Shown here: one piece after another, positions 8,076 to 17,209 of the stretch
Numbering within the stretch: the stretch's first letter is position 1
Layout of the letters: every line of letters starts with the position of its first letter
Origin: Rhodocyclaceae bacterium
Lineage (GTDB): Bacteria; Pseudomonadota; Gammaproteobacteria; Burkholderiales; Rhodocyclaceae
DNA: 64,000 bases
Reading direction: 5' to 3'
Assembly: GCA_020445785.1 (NCBI GenBank)
Contig: JAGRFZ010000069.1
Coordinates: 1 to 64,000, forward strand
Notes under the pieces: generated by a model
Told to the model about the DNA's origin: nothing
The model's input: the letters and a program-made list of their open reading frames with translations, nothing else
Database searches by the model: none
Made by a program: the position numbers and the translations under genes

Positions 8076-9404
8076 ATGGAACATCTCGCCCGCCCATTCC
8101 TCGACGATCGCCACGCCGCCGCGACCCTGGCCGCGACCGTACCGGCCTTCCGCGACGGTCCCTGGCAGATCCTGTCCTGCCGGGTCGCCCAGACCCGGCG
8201 CCGCGTTTCGCGGCGCCTGCTGCGGGAGGGCGGGCTGTGGCTGGCTGCGGTGTGGCGTCTCGAGGTGCGTGACACCACCAGCGGCGAGCGCGGCGAGCAG
8301 TGGCTGTACGGCCGCTTCTACCAGGGCCGGGACGGCACGGCCCACTGGGCCCAGGAGGCCACCGCGGCCTGTTCGATCCCGCGCTTCGGGCGCCCGGTCG
8401 AGTGCCTGCCGGAGGCCGGCCTGGTGCTGTGGGCGTTGCCCAACGACCCCTCGATCGACACCCTCGGCGCCTTCCTCGATCCGCTCGCGCTGGCGGCTCA
8501 CCTGCCGCCGGCACTGAGCCCGGATGCGGGCACCCGGGTCGCGGCAGAGATCGTGCGTCATGAACCGGAAGAACATTGCACCGCGCGCTTCCAGGCGATA
8601 CACGAGGGCAGCCCCGTGGTCTTCTATGGCAAGTGCTTCGCCGACGAGCGCTGGCGCGACGCCCGCGATGGCCTCGACGTGCTGTGGCGCCAGGCCCAGA
8701 TCGATCCCCGCGCCTTCGCCGTCGGTCGCCCGCTGGGCGTCAGCCCGGCTCTCGGCGCCCTGTGGCAGGCCGAAGTCGCCGGCAGCCCGCTGGCCGACGC
8801 GTTGCGCGGCGAGCACCGCGCACTGCTGCTCGAGCGGCTGGTGGACGCGCTCCTCCGTTTCCAGCAGGGTGGCCCTCGACAGGGCCACTGCGAATCGCCG
8901 GCGGAGTCGGTCGCGTTGGCCCGGAAATGGCGCAAGAAACTGGTGCTGGCCGATGCCGCCCTGGCCGATGCCGCCGATCCGGTGCTGTCGCTGCTGTCGA
9001 TGACGCCGCCGGCGTGCGGCGCCAGCGCGCCGGTGCACGGCGACTTTCATATCGACCAGATGCTGTGGACCGGCGAGCGCATCGCCCTCTTCGACTACGA
9101 CAATTTCGCCATCGGCTCGCCGGTTCGCGACCTCGCCGACTGCATCAGCCAGTTGCTGTGCCGCGACGACGACGGCGACTGGCCGTCGATCGCCAGCGAC
9201 CTGTTGGCGATCTACCGCGCACGCGCCGATACCCTCGACGCCGACGACTTCGCCTGGCATCTGCGCCTGATGCTGATGCGCAAGGCCTATAGCTTCATGG
9301 TGCGCGCACGCGAGGGCTGGCGCGGACAATGTGAACGGGTGCTCGGCCTTGCCCTCGCCGGCTGCAATGCGCTGCCGCCGCAGCCGCAGCGGGTGGCCGC
9401 GTGA
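8076..9404 (+). CDS. Phosphotransferase (APH-like kinase fold), second of a pair
   Basis: A 442-residue protein. The Brenner-type motif VHGDFHIDQM is at about residues 320-329 (Asp 323), followed by LFDYDNFAIGSPVRDLAD, the usual metal-binding and helical follow-up. It shares LPNDP-x-(I/L)-D and E-x2-C-T/A-ARF stretches with its upstream neighbour, so both seem to come from one duplication. The stop overlaps the GTG start of the ABC exporter. Two adjacent kinase-fold proteins in a polysaccharide operon suggest sequential phosphorylation or a heterodimer. Substrate is unknown. Confidence 0.72.
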   Translation: MEHLARPFLDDRHAAATLAATVPAFRDGPWQILSCRVAQTRRRVSRRLLREGGLWLAAVWRLEVRDTTSGERGEQWLYGRFYQGRDGTAHWAQEATAACSIPRFGRPVECLPEAGLVLWALPNDPSIDTLGAFLDPLALAAHLPPALSPDAGTRVAAEIVRHEPEEHCTARFQAIHEGSPVVFYGKCFADERWRDARDGLDVLWRQAQIDPRAFAVGRPLGVSPALGALWQAEVAGSPLADALRGEHRALLLERLVDALLRFQQGGPRQGHCESPAESVALARKWRKKLVLADAALADAADPVLSLLSMTPPACGASAPVHGDFHIDQMLWTGERIALFDYDNFAIGSPVRDLADCISQLLCRDDDGDWPSIASDLLAIYRARADTLDADDFAWHLRLMLMRKAYSFMVRAREGWRGQCERVLGLALAGCNALPPQPQRVAA

Positions 9405-11179
9405 GGAATATGCCCCCCCGCTTCCGCCGGATCGTCTTCGGCGCCCTGTCCGAGATGAAAGGGGCACTGGTGATCGCCGCCCTGGCCCTCGGCGGCGTCA
9501 TGGTCACCAGCCTGCTCGCACCGTGGCCGCTGAAGGTCATCTTCGACCATATCCTGTTGGCCAAACCGCTGCCGGAAGGCCTCGCGGCATTGTCGCCGCT
9601 GCTCGACCAGGGGCGATGGTTCGCGCTTTGCGCCATGGCCGGGGCGATCGCGCTGATCGCCCTCTTCGCCGCGATCTTCGCCTACCTGCAGGTCTATGCC
9701 ACCGCCAAGGTCGGCCACTTCATCACCTACCGCCTGCGCAGCGAATTGTTTTCGCACCTCCAGCGCCTGTCGATGTCGTTCCACCAGCGCAGCCGCAGCG
9801 GCGAGCTCATCACCAAGGTGGCGAGCGACACCAACCTCTTGCGCGACATGTTCGCCGAATGGTCGCTGACCTTCGCCGCCCACTTTCTGACCCTGATCGC
9901 GATGATGGTCGTGATGTTCGTCATCAACTGGCGCCTCGCCCTGGTGGTCGCGACCTCGCTGCCGCCCCTGCTGGCCGCGATCTACTTTCTCAACAAACGG
10001 GTCAAGGCCTCGGTACGTGCCCAGCGCCGCCACGAAGGCGCCATGACCTCGCGCCTCAACGAAGTGTTGTCGTCGATGCTGCTGGTGCAGGCCTTCGGTC
10101 GCCAGAGCTTCGAGGAACGCCGCTTCCAGGAAGAGATCGAGGGCAATTTCCACTCGGGCGTGCGCACCGCGCGCAGCGCCGGCGCAATCACCCGGGCAAT
10201 CGTCCTGGTGTCGGCGATCGGCACTGCGATCACGGTGCTGGTGGGCGCCTGGCAGGTGCTCGAAGGCCTGCTCACGCCCGGCGAGTTGCTGATCTTCCTC
10301 GCCTACGTTCAGAGCCTGTACAAGCCGGTCAAGGATCTCGGCCGGCTCTCCACCAAGTTCTCGCGGGCCGCGGTCAGTGCCGGTCGGGTCGGCGAGATCC
10401 TGGCGATCGAACCCGACGCGGTGGACGACCCCGGCTCGCTCGAAATCGGCCATCCGGCCGGCGAGATCGTGTTCGAGGACGTGGCCTTCGGCTACCGGGA
10501 CGACAAGCCGGTACTCGAGGACGTGTCGTTCCGGATTGCCGCCGGCGAACGGGTGGCGCTGGTCGGGCCGTCCGGCGCCGGCAAGTCCACCCTGCTGTCG
10601 CTGCTGCTGCGTCTGTACGAGCCGAGTCGCGGGCGCATCCTGATCGACGGCATCGACATCAGCCGCTTCAAACGCGACAGTCTGCGCAGCCAGATCGGCG
10701 TCGTGCTGCAAGAGAACGTGCTGTTCGGCGTTTCGGTGCGCGAGAACATCGCCTACGGCTTCCCGGATGCCAGCGACGAGCAGATCGAGGCCGCCGCGCG
10801 GGCGGCCCGCGCCCACGAGTTCATCATCGACCTGCCGGATGGCTACGACACGGTACTCGGCGAACGCGGGGCCACCATCTCCGGCGGCCAGCGCCAGCGC
10901 ATCTGCCTGGCGCGCGCCTTGGTCAAGGAACCGGCGATCCTGGTGATGGACGAACCGACCTCGGCGGTGGACGCGGTCTCTGCGCGGCTGATCAACGAGT
11001 CGGTGGCGCGCGTCCATGCCGGCAAGACCTTGCTGGTGATCGCCCACGACTATGCGGACATGCGCGGTTACGACCGCATTCTGGTGATGAAGGACGGGCG
11101 CCTGGTCGAATCCGGACGCCACGACAAACTGATGGAGGCCAAAGGCGCCTATCTGGCGCTGGTGGAACGACGTGCCTGA
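9401..11179 (+). CDS. ABC exporter, fused permease and ATPase (MsbA type)
   Basis: A 592-residue half-transporter starting at a GTG (gtga overlap with the upstream stop; ATG at 9410 is an alternative). The N-terminal 310 residues hold about six membrane helices. The ATPase has Walker A GPSGAGKST (about 389-397), signature SGGQRQR, Walker B ILVMDEPTSAVD (about 513-524) and the H-loop in VIAHDY. Dimers of such proteins flip lipid-linked glycans or lipids across the inner membrane. Here it is the only inner-membrane translocator in the operon; no Wzx flippase or Wzy polymerase is present. That suggests ABC-dependent export of the exopolysaccharide or its precursor. Confidence 0.9.
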   Translation: MRNMPPRFRRIVFGALSEMKGALVIAALALGGVMVTSLLAPWPLKVIFDHILLAKPLPEGLAALSPLLDQGRWFALCAMAGAIALIALFAAIFAYLQVYATAKVGHFITYRLRSELFSHLQRLSMSFHQRSRSGELITKVASDTNLLRDMFAEWSLTFAAHFLTLIAMMVVMFVINWRLALVVATSLPPLLAAIYFLNKRVKASVRAQRRHEGAMTSRLNEVLSSMLLVQAFGRQSFEERRFQEEIEGNFHSGVRTARSAGAITRAIVLVSAIGTAITVLVGAWQVLEGLLTPGELLIFLAYVQSLYKPVKDLGRLSTKFSRAAVSAGRVGEILAIEPDAVDDPGSLEIGHPAGEIVFEDVAFGYRDDKPVLEDVSFRIAAGERVALVGPSGAGKSTLLSLLLRLYEPSRGRILIDGIDISRFKRDSLRSQIGVVLQENVLFGVSVRENIAYGFPDASDEQIEAAARAARAHEFIIDLPDGYDTVLGERGATISGGQRQRICLARALVKEPAILVMDEPTSAVDAVSARLINESVARVHAGKTLLVIAHDYADMRGYDRILVMKDGRLVESGRHDKLMEAKGAYLALVERRA

Positions 11180-12383
11180 CACCCTGCATCCAAGCCGGCC
11201 GGACGGGCGTCCGGTCCTGTTGTTCTACTGCCAGCATTCGCTCGGCATCGGCCACCTGACCCGCAGCTTCGCGCTGGTGCGCGCGCTCTGCGAGGGCTTC
11301 CGCGTGGTCTTCCTGAACGGCGGTCCGATTCCGCCGGGCGTCCCGATTCCGGCTGGCATGACGAAGATCGATTTGCCCGCCCTCGGGATGGACGACGGCC
11401 ACAATCTGGTCAGCCGGGGCGGCAGTCACAGCGTCGAAGACGCCCGCGAGACACGCCGCCGGATGATTCTCGCCGCGGTCGCCGAGCACCGGCCTCGGCT
11501 GTTGCTGGTGGAATTGTTCCCGTTCGGCCGCAAGAAGTTCGCCTTCGAGATCCTGCCGATGATCCGGGCCGCGCGACGCCAGGAAAAGCCGGCCCGGGTG
11601 GTCTGCAGCGTGCGCGACATCCTGGTCGATGCCCGGCGGGATCAGCAACGCCACGACGATCGTGCGCGCTGGCTCGCCAACCGCTATTTCGACGCCATCG
11701 TGGTCCACTCCGATCCGGCCTTCGCCCGTATCGACGAGAGCTTCCGGCCGAGCAAGCCCCTCACGACACGGCTCGACTACACCGGCTACGTCGTGCCTCG
11801 GCGCGACCACACCGACAGCGACGCGGGCGGCGACGCCATCCTCGTGTCGGCAGGCGGCGGCATCGTCGGCTACCCGCTGTTCGCCGCAGCTCTCGCCGCC
11901 CATGGCCGCTTGTGGCCGCGTCGGCGCCTGCCGCTGCGGATCATCGCCGGGCCGTTCCTGCCGGAGGCCGAATGGCAGACCTTGTGCCAAGGGGTCGGGG
12001 ACCACCCCGGCGTCACGCTGGTGCGTCACGTGCCGGACATGGTCGCCGAGATGCGCCGCGCACGGCTGTCGATCAGCCAGTGCGGCTACAACACCGCACT
12101 CGATGTCGTCGTTTCCGGCGTATCGGCACTGCTGGTGCCCTACGCCGCCAAGGGCGAGAACGAACAGAGCCGGCGCGCCGCGGCGCTGGCCGATCTCGGC
12201 GCGGTACGGCATTTCGACGGTGTGCTGACCGACCCGGCCGCCTTCGCCGCGGCGATCGAGGGCGCCCTCGACTTCTGCCCGCGCCCTGCGGCGCTTGCCC
12301 TCGACGGCGCCCCCCGGACCGCCGCTATACTGCGCGACCTCACCGTCGCCGAAGATCCCCCGCGGAAGCTCGCCCATGCCTGA
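11172..12383 (+). CDS. MurG-like glycosyltransferase, second copy
   Basis: A 403-residue protein from a GTG that overlaps the end of the ABC gene. The N-terminal LLFYCQHSLGIGHLTRSFALVRAL and C-terminal ISQCGYNTALDVV (about residues 301-313) match the pattern of the first gene of the operon (796-2091). The ILVSAGGG-like hinge before the C-terminal domain also fits GT-B MurG relatives. It overlaps the deacetylase gene by 8 bases. It presumably adds another sugar to the lipid carrier or repeat unit. Confidence 0.8.
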   Translation: MPDTLHPSRPDGRPVLLFYCQHSLGIGHLTRSFALVRALCEGFRVVFLNGGPIPPGVPIPAGMTKIDLPALGMDDGHNLVSRGGSHSVEDARETRRRMILAAVAEHRPRLLLVELFPFGRKKFAFEILPMIRAARRQEKPARVVCSVRDILVDARRDQQRHDDRARWLANRYFDAIVVHSDPAFARIDESFRPSKPLTTRLDYTGYVVPRRDHTDSDAGGDAILVSAGGGIVGYPLFAAALAAHGRLWPRRRLPLRIIAGPFLPEAEWQTLCQGVGDHPGVTLVRHVPDMVAEMRRARLSISQCGYNTALDVVVSGVSALLVPYAAKGENEQSRRAAALADLGAVRHFDGVLTDPAAFAAAIEGALDFCPRPAALALDGAPRTAAILRDLTVAEDPPRKLAHA

Positions 12384-13146
12384 CTGGATGCAACCGATCG
12401 CCGACGCTCTCGACCATCGACAGAGCCCCGGTACCGTATTTTTTCGCGACGACGATGCCGGCTGGGAAGATCAACGGCTGTTCGCACTGCTCGATGTCTT
12501 CGCGCGGCACACGGTACCGATCGACCTGGCGGTGATTCCGGCCGCGCTGACACCGGCGCTGGCCGCGGCCTTGCTGCAGCGCATGGCGCAGCAGGGCCGC
12601 GGCGGCATCGGCGTACACCAGCACGGCTTCGCCCACGTCAATCATGAAGTCGAGGGGCGCAAGTGCGAATTCGGCGCCAGCCGCGACTACGCCGCCCAAC
12701 GCGAGAGCATCGAATCGGGCCACGAATTGCTGATCGGGGCGTTCGGCACGCTGGCCGACCACATCTTCACGCCACCGTGGAACCGCTGCACGGCCGACAC
12801 CGCGAAGGTGCTGCAGGACCTCGGCTTCGACGCCCTGTCGCGGGACGTCACTGCCCGCCCCCTGGCAGGCACCAGCATCGCCCAGATTCCGGTCGCCGTG
12901 GACTGGTGCAAGCTGCGCCCGCCGGGCGCCGGCACACAGGCGCTCGCCGAACGTATCGCCGATGCGCTCGCCACCGAACGCTGTGGCATCATGCTTCACC
13001 ACGCCGTGATGGATGGCGCCGACCTGGATCTGTTGGACAGCCTGCTGCCGCTGCTGCGTGACCACCCCATGAGCCACTGTTCACCGATGATCGATCTGTT
13101 GCTGGGCGACCGCCCACTGGCCGACACCCCGACCGCAGCACTATGA
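12376..13146 (+). CDS. Polysaccharide deacetylase-like protein
   Basis: A 256-residue protein with a start (MPDWMQPIAD) overlapping the upstream stop. FFRDDDAGW at residues 22-30 corresponds to the catalytic/metal Asp motif of NodB-type deacetylases. HQHGFAHVNHE at 81-91 supplies candidate metal His residues, and FTPPWN downstream resembles the family's motif 3. No signal peptide is evident, so deacetylation may act on cytoplasmic precursors. Deacetylation changes charge and cohesion of an exopolysaccharide. The stop overlaps the next start by 4 bases. Confidence 0.75.
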   Translation: MPDWMQPIADALDHRQSPGTVFFRDDDAGWEDQRLFALLDVFARHTVPIDLAVIPAALTPALAAALLQRMAQQGRGGIGVHQHGFAHVNHEVEGRKCEFGASRDYAAQRESIESGHELLIGAFGTLADHIFTPPWNRCTADTAKVLQDLGFDALSRDVTARPLAGTSIAQIPVAVDWCKLRPPGAGTQALAERIADALATERCGIMLHHAVMDGADLDLLDSLLPLLRDHPMSHCSPMIDLLLGDRPLADTPTAAL

Positions 13147-14648
13147 ACAACCATTCCTGGAAGACGGCGGCGCGGCCGCTGGGGCGGTTGCTCGTCCTCA
13201 CCTGGATCGCTGCATCGCCGATGGCCCTCGCCCAGGTCGACGATGAAGGCGGCGACGACGCCCAGGTCGGGCGCCCACGCGCAGCGACCAGCGAACTGGC
13301 CCAACGGCCGGACGAGCGCCGCCGCGACAGCGGCCGCGAGTTCACGCTGTTCGGCAAACCAATGCGCTTTGCGGGGGAGTGGGAAATCGGCCACGAGAGC
13401 CGCATCAACTACGATTTCGACGAGGACGAGCGCCGTGATCGCGGCACGCTCGAGCAGGAGATCAAGCTCGAGGCATCGGCTGCCGTCGGACGCGACAGCG
13501 CACTGTTCCTGCAGTTGATCGGCAAGAGCGACATCGAGACGTTGCGCGAGAACGGCCCGGTCGAGAGCTTCGGCGAGATCGAACGGGGCCAGATGTGGCT
13601 GTTCACGCCGCGACCTGCCGGCCTGCCGTTCGACCTGCAGATCGGGCGCCTGAGCCTGGTCGAGGACCGAAGCTGGTGGTGGGACGACGATCTCGACGCG
13701 GTGCGCCTGTTCTTCGGCGGCGACGACTGGGTGCTGGAAGCCGGCGTGGCGCGCCAGTTGCTTCCGGTCAGTACCGCCGAGCGCGGCGTGGTGGACGCGG
13801 AGGAGGACGAATTGACCCGCTGGTTCAGCCGTGCCGCCTGGACCTGGCGCAAGCGCCACAGGCTCGAGGCCTACCTGCTCCTGAGCCGCGACGATTCCGG
13901 CCAGCTGGCCGAGGGCACGGTGATCCACGAGCGCCGGGTGGACGAATCCGACGCCGACCTCGACTGGTTCGGCCTGCGCGCCAGCGGCGAGGAGAAACTC
14001 GACGGCGGCCATCGCTTCGGCTACTGGCTCGACGTCGCACGCCTGACCGGCACCGAGTACCTCACCGACTTCGACGGCGCCGACGGCAATCGGGAAGAGG
14101 TGGATGACACCATCCGCCGCAGCGTCGACGCCCACGCCTGGGATCTCGGCACGTACTGGTCCTGGCCGGGACGCGCACGGCCGACCCTGTGGGCAGGCTG
14201 GGCGGTCGGCTCAGGCGACCGGAACGAGGACGACGACCGGGACGACGCCTTCCGCCAGACCGGGCTCGAAGAAAACAAAGGACGCTTCGGCGGCGTCAAG
14301 CGGTTCCGCTACTACGGCGAGCTGATGCGGCCGACCCTGTCGAACCTCGACATCCGTTCGATCGGTGCCAGCATGCGCTTCTCGAAGAAGAGCTCGGTCG
14401 AGCTGGTGCTGCACGACTACCGCCAGCGCGAAGCCAGCGAGGACCTGGCCGACAGCCGCATCACGGCCTCCCCCACCGGCGAACATCGCGCCCTCGGGCA
14501 GGAAGTGGATCTGATCGTGGCCGTGCGCGACTCGGCGAGTGCCGAGGTGTTGGTCAACCTCGCCAGCTTCCGGGCTGGCTCCGCCTTCGGCCGCCGCAGC
14601 GGCGAACGCGCCTGGTTCGGCGAGGTCGTGCTGACCGTCAATTTCTGA
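13143..14648 (+). CDS. AlgE-like outer-membrane beta-barrel (alginate export family)
   Basis: A 501-residue protein with a signal peptide (charged start, hydrophobic LLVLTWIAASPMALA, cleavage likely after residue 30). The mature chain is rich in alternating aromatic/charged strands and ends in VVLTVNF, an aromatic C-terminus usual for barrels. The segments FGKPMRFAGEWEIG and QIGRLSLVEDRSWWWDDDLDAVRLFF resemble the alginate-export domain. The probable role is passage of the finished polysaccharide through the outer membrane. It is the last gene of the operon, which lacks recognisable OPX/PCP (Wza/Wzc) partners, so this barrel seems to replace them. Confidence 0.83.
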   Translation: MNNHSWKTAARPLGRLLVLTWIAASPMALAQVDDEGGDDAQVGRPRAATSELAQRPDERRRDSGREFTLFGKPMRFAGEWEIGHESRINYDFDEDERRDRGTLEQEIKLEASAAVGRDSALFLQLIGKSDIETLRENGPVESFGEIERGQMWLFTPRPAGLPFDLQIGRLSLVEDRSWWWDDDLDAVRLFFGGDDWVLEAGVARQLLPVSTAERGVVDAEEDELTRWFSRAAWTWRKRHRLEAYLLLSRDDSGQLAEGTVIHERRVDESDADLDWFGLRASGEEKLDGGHRFGYWLDVARLTGTEYLTDFDGADGNREEVDDTIRRSVDAHAWDLGTYWSWPGRARPTLWAGWAVGSGDRNEDDDRDDAFRQTGLEENKGRFGGVKRFRYYGELMRPTLSNLDIRSIGASMRFSKKSSVELVLHDYRQREASEDLADSRITASPTGEHRALGQEVDLIVAVRDSASAEVLVNLASFRAGSAFGRRSGERAWFGEVVLTVNF

Positions 14649-14693
14649 GCCGGCCGAGTTCGCTTCCCGGCCGGCCAGATCCGGCGGAAGCGC

Positions 14694-14722
14694 AGGAAAC
14701 TCGGGAGCGCCCGGCGTTTCCT
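14694..14722. terminator. Hairpin, first of a twin pair
   Basis: AGGAAAC pairs with GTTTCCT around an inner CGGG/CCCG stem. It lies 46 bases after the exopolysaccharide operon and between convergent genes, so it likely ends transcription from one or both sides. A near-identical hairpin follows 80 bp later. There is only a short T-run. Confidence 0.6.
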
Positions 14723-14773
14723 TGCGACCACCCCCGGTCCGGGCGAAGCCCGAACCACCCCCCGAGGGGGCTC

Positions 14774-14802
14774 AGGAAACTTGGGGCGGCCCGGCGTTTC
14801 CT
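14774..14802. terminator. Hairpin, second of a twin pair
   Basis: This repeats the first hairpin's outer stem (AGGAAAC/GTTTCCT) with only small changes in the inner loop, exactly 80 bp away. It ends 15 bases before the histidine-kinase stop codon. The duplicated sequence suggests a bidirectional terminator or a small repeated intergenic element. Confidence 0.6.
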
Positions 14803-14817
14803 TCGGACACGCGCCGG

Positions 14818-16179
14818 TCAAACCGCCATCAGGAACAGGCGGACTTCGGTGCCGCGGCCGGGTTCGCTGTCGATCTCGAGGCGGCCGCCGTAGCGCTCGA
14901 CGATGCGCCGCACCTGGGACAGGCCGACGCCCAGCCCCCGCGCCTTGGTGGTGTAGAAAGGCTTGCCGACATGGGAAAGCTGCTCCTTGCTCATGCCCGG
15001 GCCATTGTCGCCGATCGCGAGCATGACTTCGCGGCCGGTGCCGGCCGAGCGCAAGGTCAAGCGCCCGTCCTTGTTGATCGCCTCGACCGCGTTGGCGACC
15101 AGGCTGTGCAGGACCTGGCCGAGCAGCAAGGCGTCGCCGCGCACCTCGGGCAGGCCATCCGCCGACTCCACGCGACAATCGATCCTGCGCTTTTCGAGGT
15201 CGCGCCCGAAATCCTCGACACAGCGCGCGATCAAGGGCGCCACCTGCACCGGCTCGGGCTGCTCGTCCAGCGGCCGCGAGAACGACAGCAGTTCGCGCAC
15301 CCAGGTCTCGAGCCGGTCCGACTCCGAAACGATGTCGGCACCGGCCTCCCGGGCCACTTCGAGGTCCGCGGCCTGGATCAGCTCCGCCGAGCTGCGGATG
15401 GATGCCAGCGGATTGCGGATGCCGTGGGCCACTGCCGAGCTCATTTCGCCGATCACGGCCAGCGTCTCGGTGTCGATCAGGCGGCGTTCCTGGGCCCGCA
15501 TCAGGCCGTCGGCACGCCGCACCAGACCGGCCAGCGCCACGTACAGGAAGCCGCCCGCCAGCGCCGCGCCGAGCGCGATGTAGGTGCGCATGCGCTGAAG
15601 CGCGTGAAACAGGGGCTGCGGATTCTTGTAGAACTCGATCGCGCCGACCACCGAACCACTGACCGGGTCGCGCACCGGGACGTAGATTTCCACGAACAAG
15701 TCGGCGCGCTTCTCCAGGTTGGTGTGTTCGGCCTTGCCGCCGTGCTCGTGATGGACTTCGGGGTGCACCACGAGCATGCCCGACAGGGCATCGTCGAGTT
15801 CGTCGTTGGAGCCGAAGGTCTTGCCCTCGAGCTGGCGGTCGCTCGACCAGATCACGCGCCGGTCGGTGTTGTAGACATTCGCCCGCAGCATGTCCTGCAT
15901 GCGCGAGATATGGGACATCGCCAGTTCGAGTTCGAGCGAATCCTCGGCTTCGCCGTACGCGAAGTAGCTCTGCAGCGATCGCTCGGTGGATACCAAGGTC
16001 TGCACGAACTGCTGGGTCAGTTCGCCCTCCTGCTGCAGCAGTTCGTGGCTGACGAAGCGGGACAGCGCCCAGCCGGCCAGCGCCGAGATCGTCGCGATCG
16101 AAATCAGGCCGACGATCGCGAACCAGCGGCTGAGGTTGAAGGACCGGACGACCGGCAGGCGGGGCTTGGGCGTGGCCAT
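14818..16179 (-). CDS. Membrane sensor histidine kinase (NtrB-like)
   Basis: A 453-residue protein. Membrane helices at about 20-42 and 200-222 enclose a 150-residue periplasmic sensor with a His-rich patch (EVHHEHGGKAEH, about 141-152). The phospho-acceptor is His 252 in SAVAHGIRNPLASI. The ATPase has an N-box LVANAVEAI, G1 GDNGPGM, the F-box FYTTKARGLGVGLS and G2-type GRGTEVRLF. This architecture pairs with NtrC-type regulators. No response regulator adjoins it; the nearest is at 1-271, across the exopolysaccharide operon. Pairing is a hypothesis. The His-rich loop may sense metal or pH. Confidence 0.9.
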   Translation of the reverse strand: MATPKPRLPVVRSFNLSRWFAIVGLISIATISALAGWALSRFVSHELLQQEGELTQQFVQTLVSTERSLQSYFAYGEAEDSLELELAMSHISRMQDMLRANVYNTDRRVIWSSDRQLEGKTFGSNDELDDALSGMLVVHPEVHHEHGGKAEHTNLEKRADLFVEIYVPVRDPVSGSVVGAIEFYKNPQPLFHALQRMRTYIALGAALAGGFLYVALAGLVRRADGLMRAQERRLIDTETLAVIGEMSSAVAHGIRNPLASIRSSAELIQAADLEVAREAGADIVSESDRLETWVRELLSFSRPLDEQPEPVQVAPLIARCVEDFGRDLEKRRIDCRVESADGLPEVRGDALLLGQVLHSLVANAVEAINKDGRLTLRSAGTGREVMLAIGDNGPGMSKEQLSHVGKPFYTTKARGLGVGLSQVRRIVERYGGRLEIDSEPGRGTEVRLFLMAV

Positions 16180-16252
16180 GTACTCTCCTCCCCGACCCGG
16201 CCCTGCAGGCCGGATCCAAACGCGACGACGAACCGTACGCTAACGCCTCGCG

Positions 16253-17209
16253 CTAGCGCGGGCCGGCGCCGAAAAAATGCCGAAACACTTTCTCGCCCAT
16301 CCCGCCTCGCCGCATGCTGCGGGCAAATGAGTGCGGCGAGCGCGGCAAAGTGTCGAATCGGACCGGTGCCGGCAGCGCGCGATGGCTCGCCGCCGAATTG
16401 ACCGCTGCCACCCAGTTCCCGGCCCGTTCCATTCTAGAGCTTCCCTGCTGGCGCTCCAGCCGCCGCGAAGCGCGCAGGGCATCATCCTTGTGCACATCGC
16501 GCTCGCCCACCAGCACCAGTCCGGGCAGGCCGAGAAAGGCATCGAGATCGATCCCGCCCAGATCGTGACGCCGGCTCGGCTGCAGGCCATACGGATAGCG
16601 CTGGCCGGAGTCCGGAAAGGTATACCAACCGGCTGCGCCGAGGGCGTAGCGGGCCACCTGCTCCGGCCAGTGCATGGCGAAACGATGTACGAACTGGGCG
16701 CCGCCCGAGTAACCGAACAGGTACAGCCTGCGATCACTCGCACCGCTTCTTGCCGCCAGCTCGCGCGCTGCAGCGCGCAGCAAGGCATCCGGCCGCACGC
16801 CCCGGTCGTCGGGCAGCAGGCGCTGGTAGCTGGGGAAGCGGTCGCGCCCGTAGCGCGGGGCCAGCAATACGACGCCGTAGCGCTCGGCCAACGGTGCCAG
16901 CAGGCGCAGGTGCTCGCGGGCATTGCGGGAGATGCCATGGACGCTGACCAGCATGGGCGCACCGCGCGCAATGCTGTTCGGCACATAGGCGAGGTAGCGA
17001 AAGTCCCGGTCCGAAGCGAGGCGGAGGCTCAGGATCTCGCCGTGAGCCAGCGGCCGCCCAGCTTCACGGGCGCTGTCCGTGCGCTGGGAAGGCGCGGCAA
17101 ACGCGGGGACACCGGACAGGACCCCCATCCCTCCGGCCACCAGACCGGTTCCAATGAGCCCCGCGATTGCCGCAGAAAAATGCTCGCTACGCATGATCTC
17201 CTCACTCAT
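16253..17209 (-). CDS. Exported alpha/beta hydrolase (esterase/depolymerase type)
   Basis: A 318-residue protein whose start overlaps the ABC gene stop by 4 bases. It has an N-terminal export signal (hydrophobic run at about 12-38 ending PAFAAP), then LVSVHGISRNAREHL (oxyanion region) and the nucleophile elbow GYSGG with Ser 168. LVLVGERDVHKDD looks like the Asp-bearing segment. PHB-depolymerase-like and feruloyl-esterase-like enzymes share this pattern. As the last gene of an operon with an ABC exporter, it may trim or release the exported product. Substrate is unknown. Confidence 0.78.
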   Translation of the reverse strand: MSEEIMRSEHFSAAIAGLIGTGLVAGGMGVLSGVPAFAAPSQRTDSAREAGRPLAHGEILSLRLASDRDFRYLAYVPNSIARGAPMLVSVHGISRNAREHLRLLAPLAERYGVVLLAPRYGRDRFPSYQRLLPDDRGVRPDALLRAAARELAARSGASDRRLYLFGYSGGAQFVHRFAMHWPEQVARYALGAAGWYTFPDSGQRYPYGLQPSRRHDLGGIDLDAFLGLPGLVLVGERDVHKDDALRASRRLERQQGSSRMERAGNWVAAVNSAASHRALPAPVRFDTLPRSPHSFARSMRRGGMGEKVFRHFFGAGPR

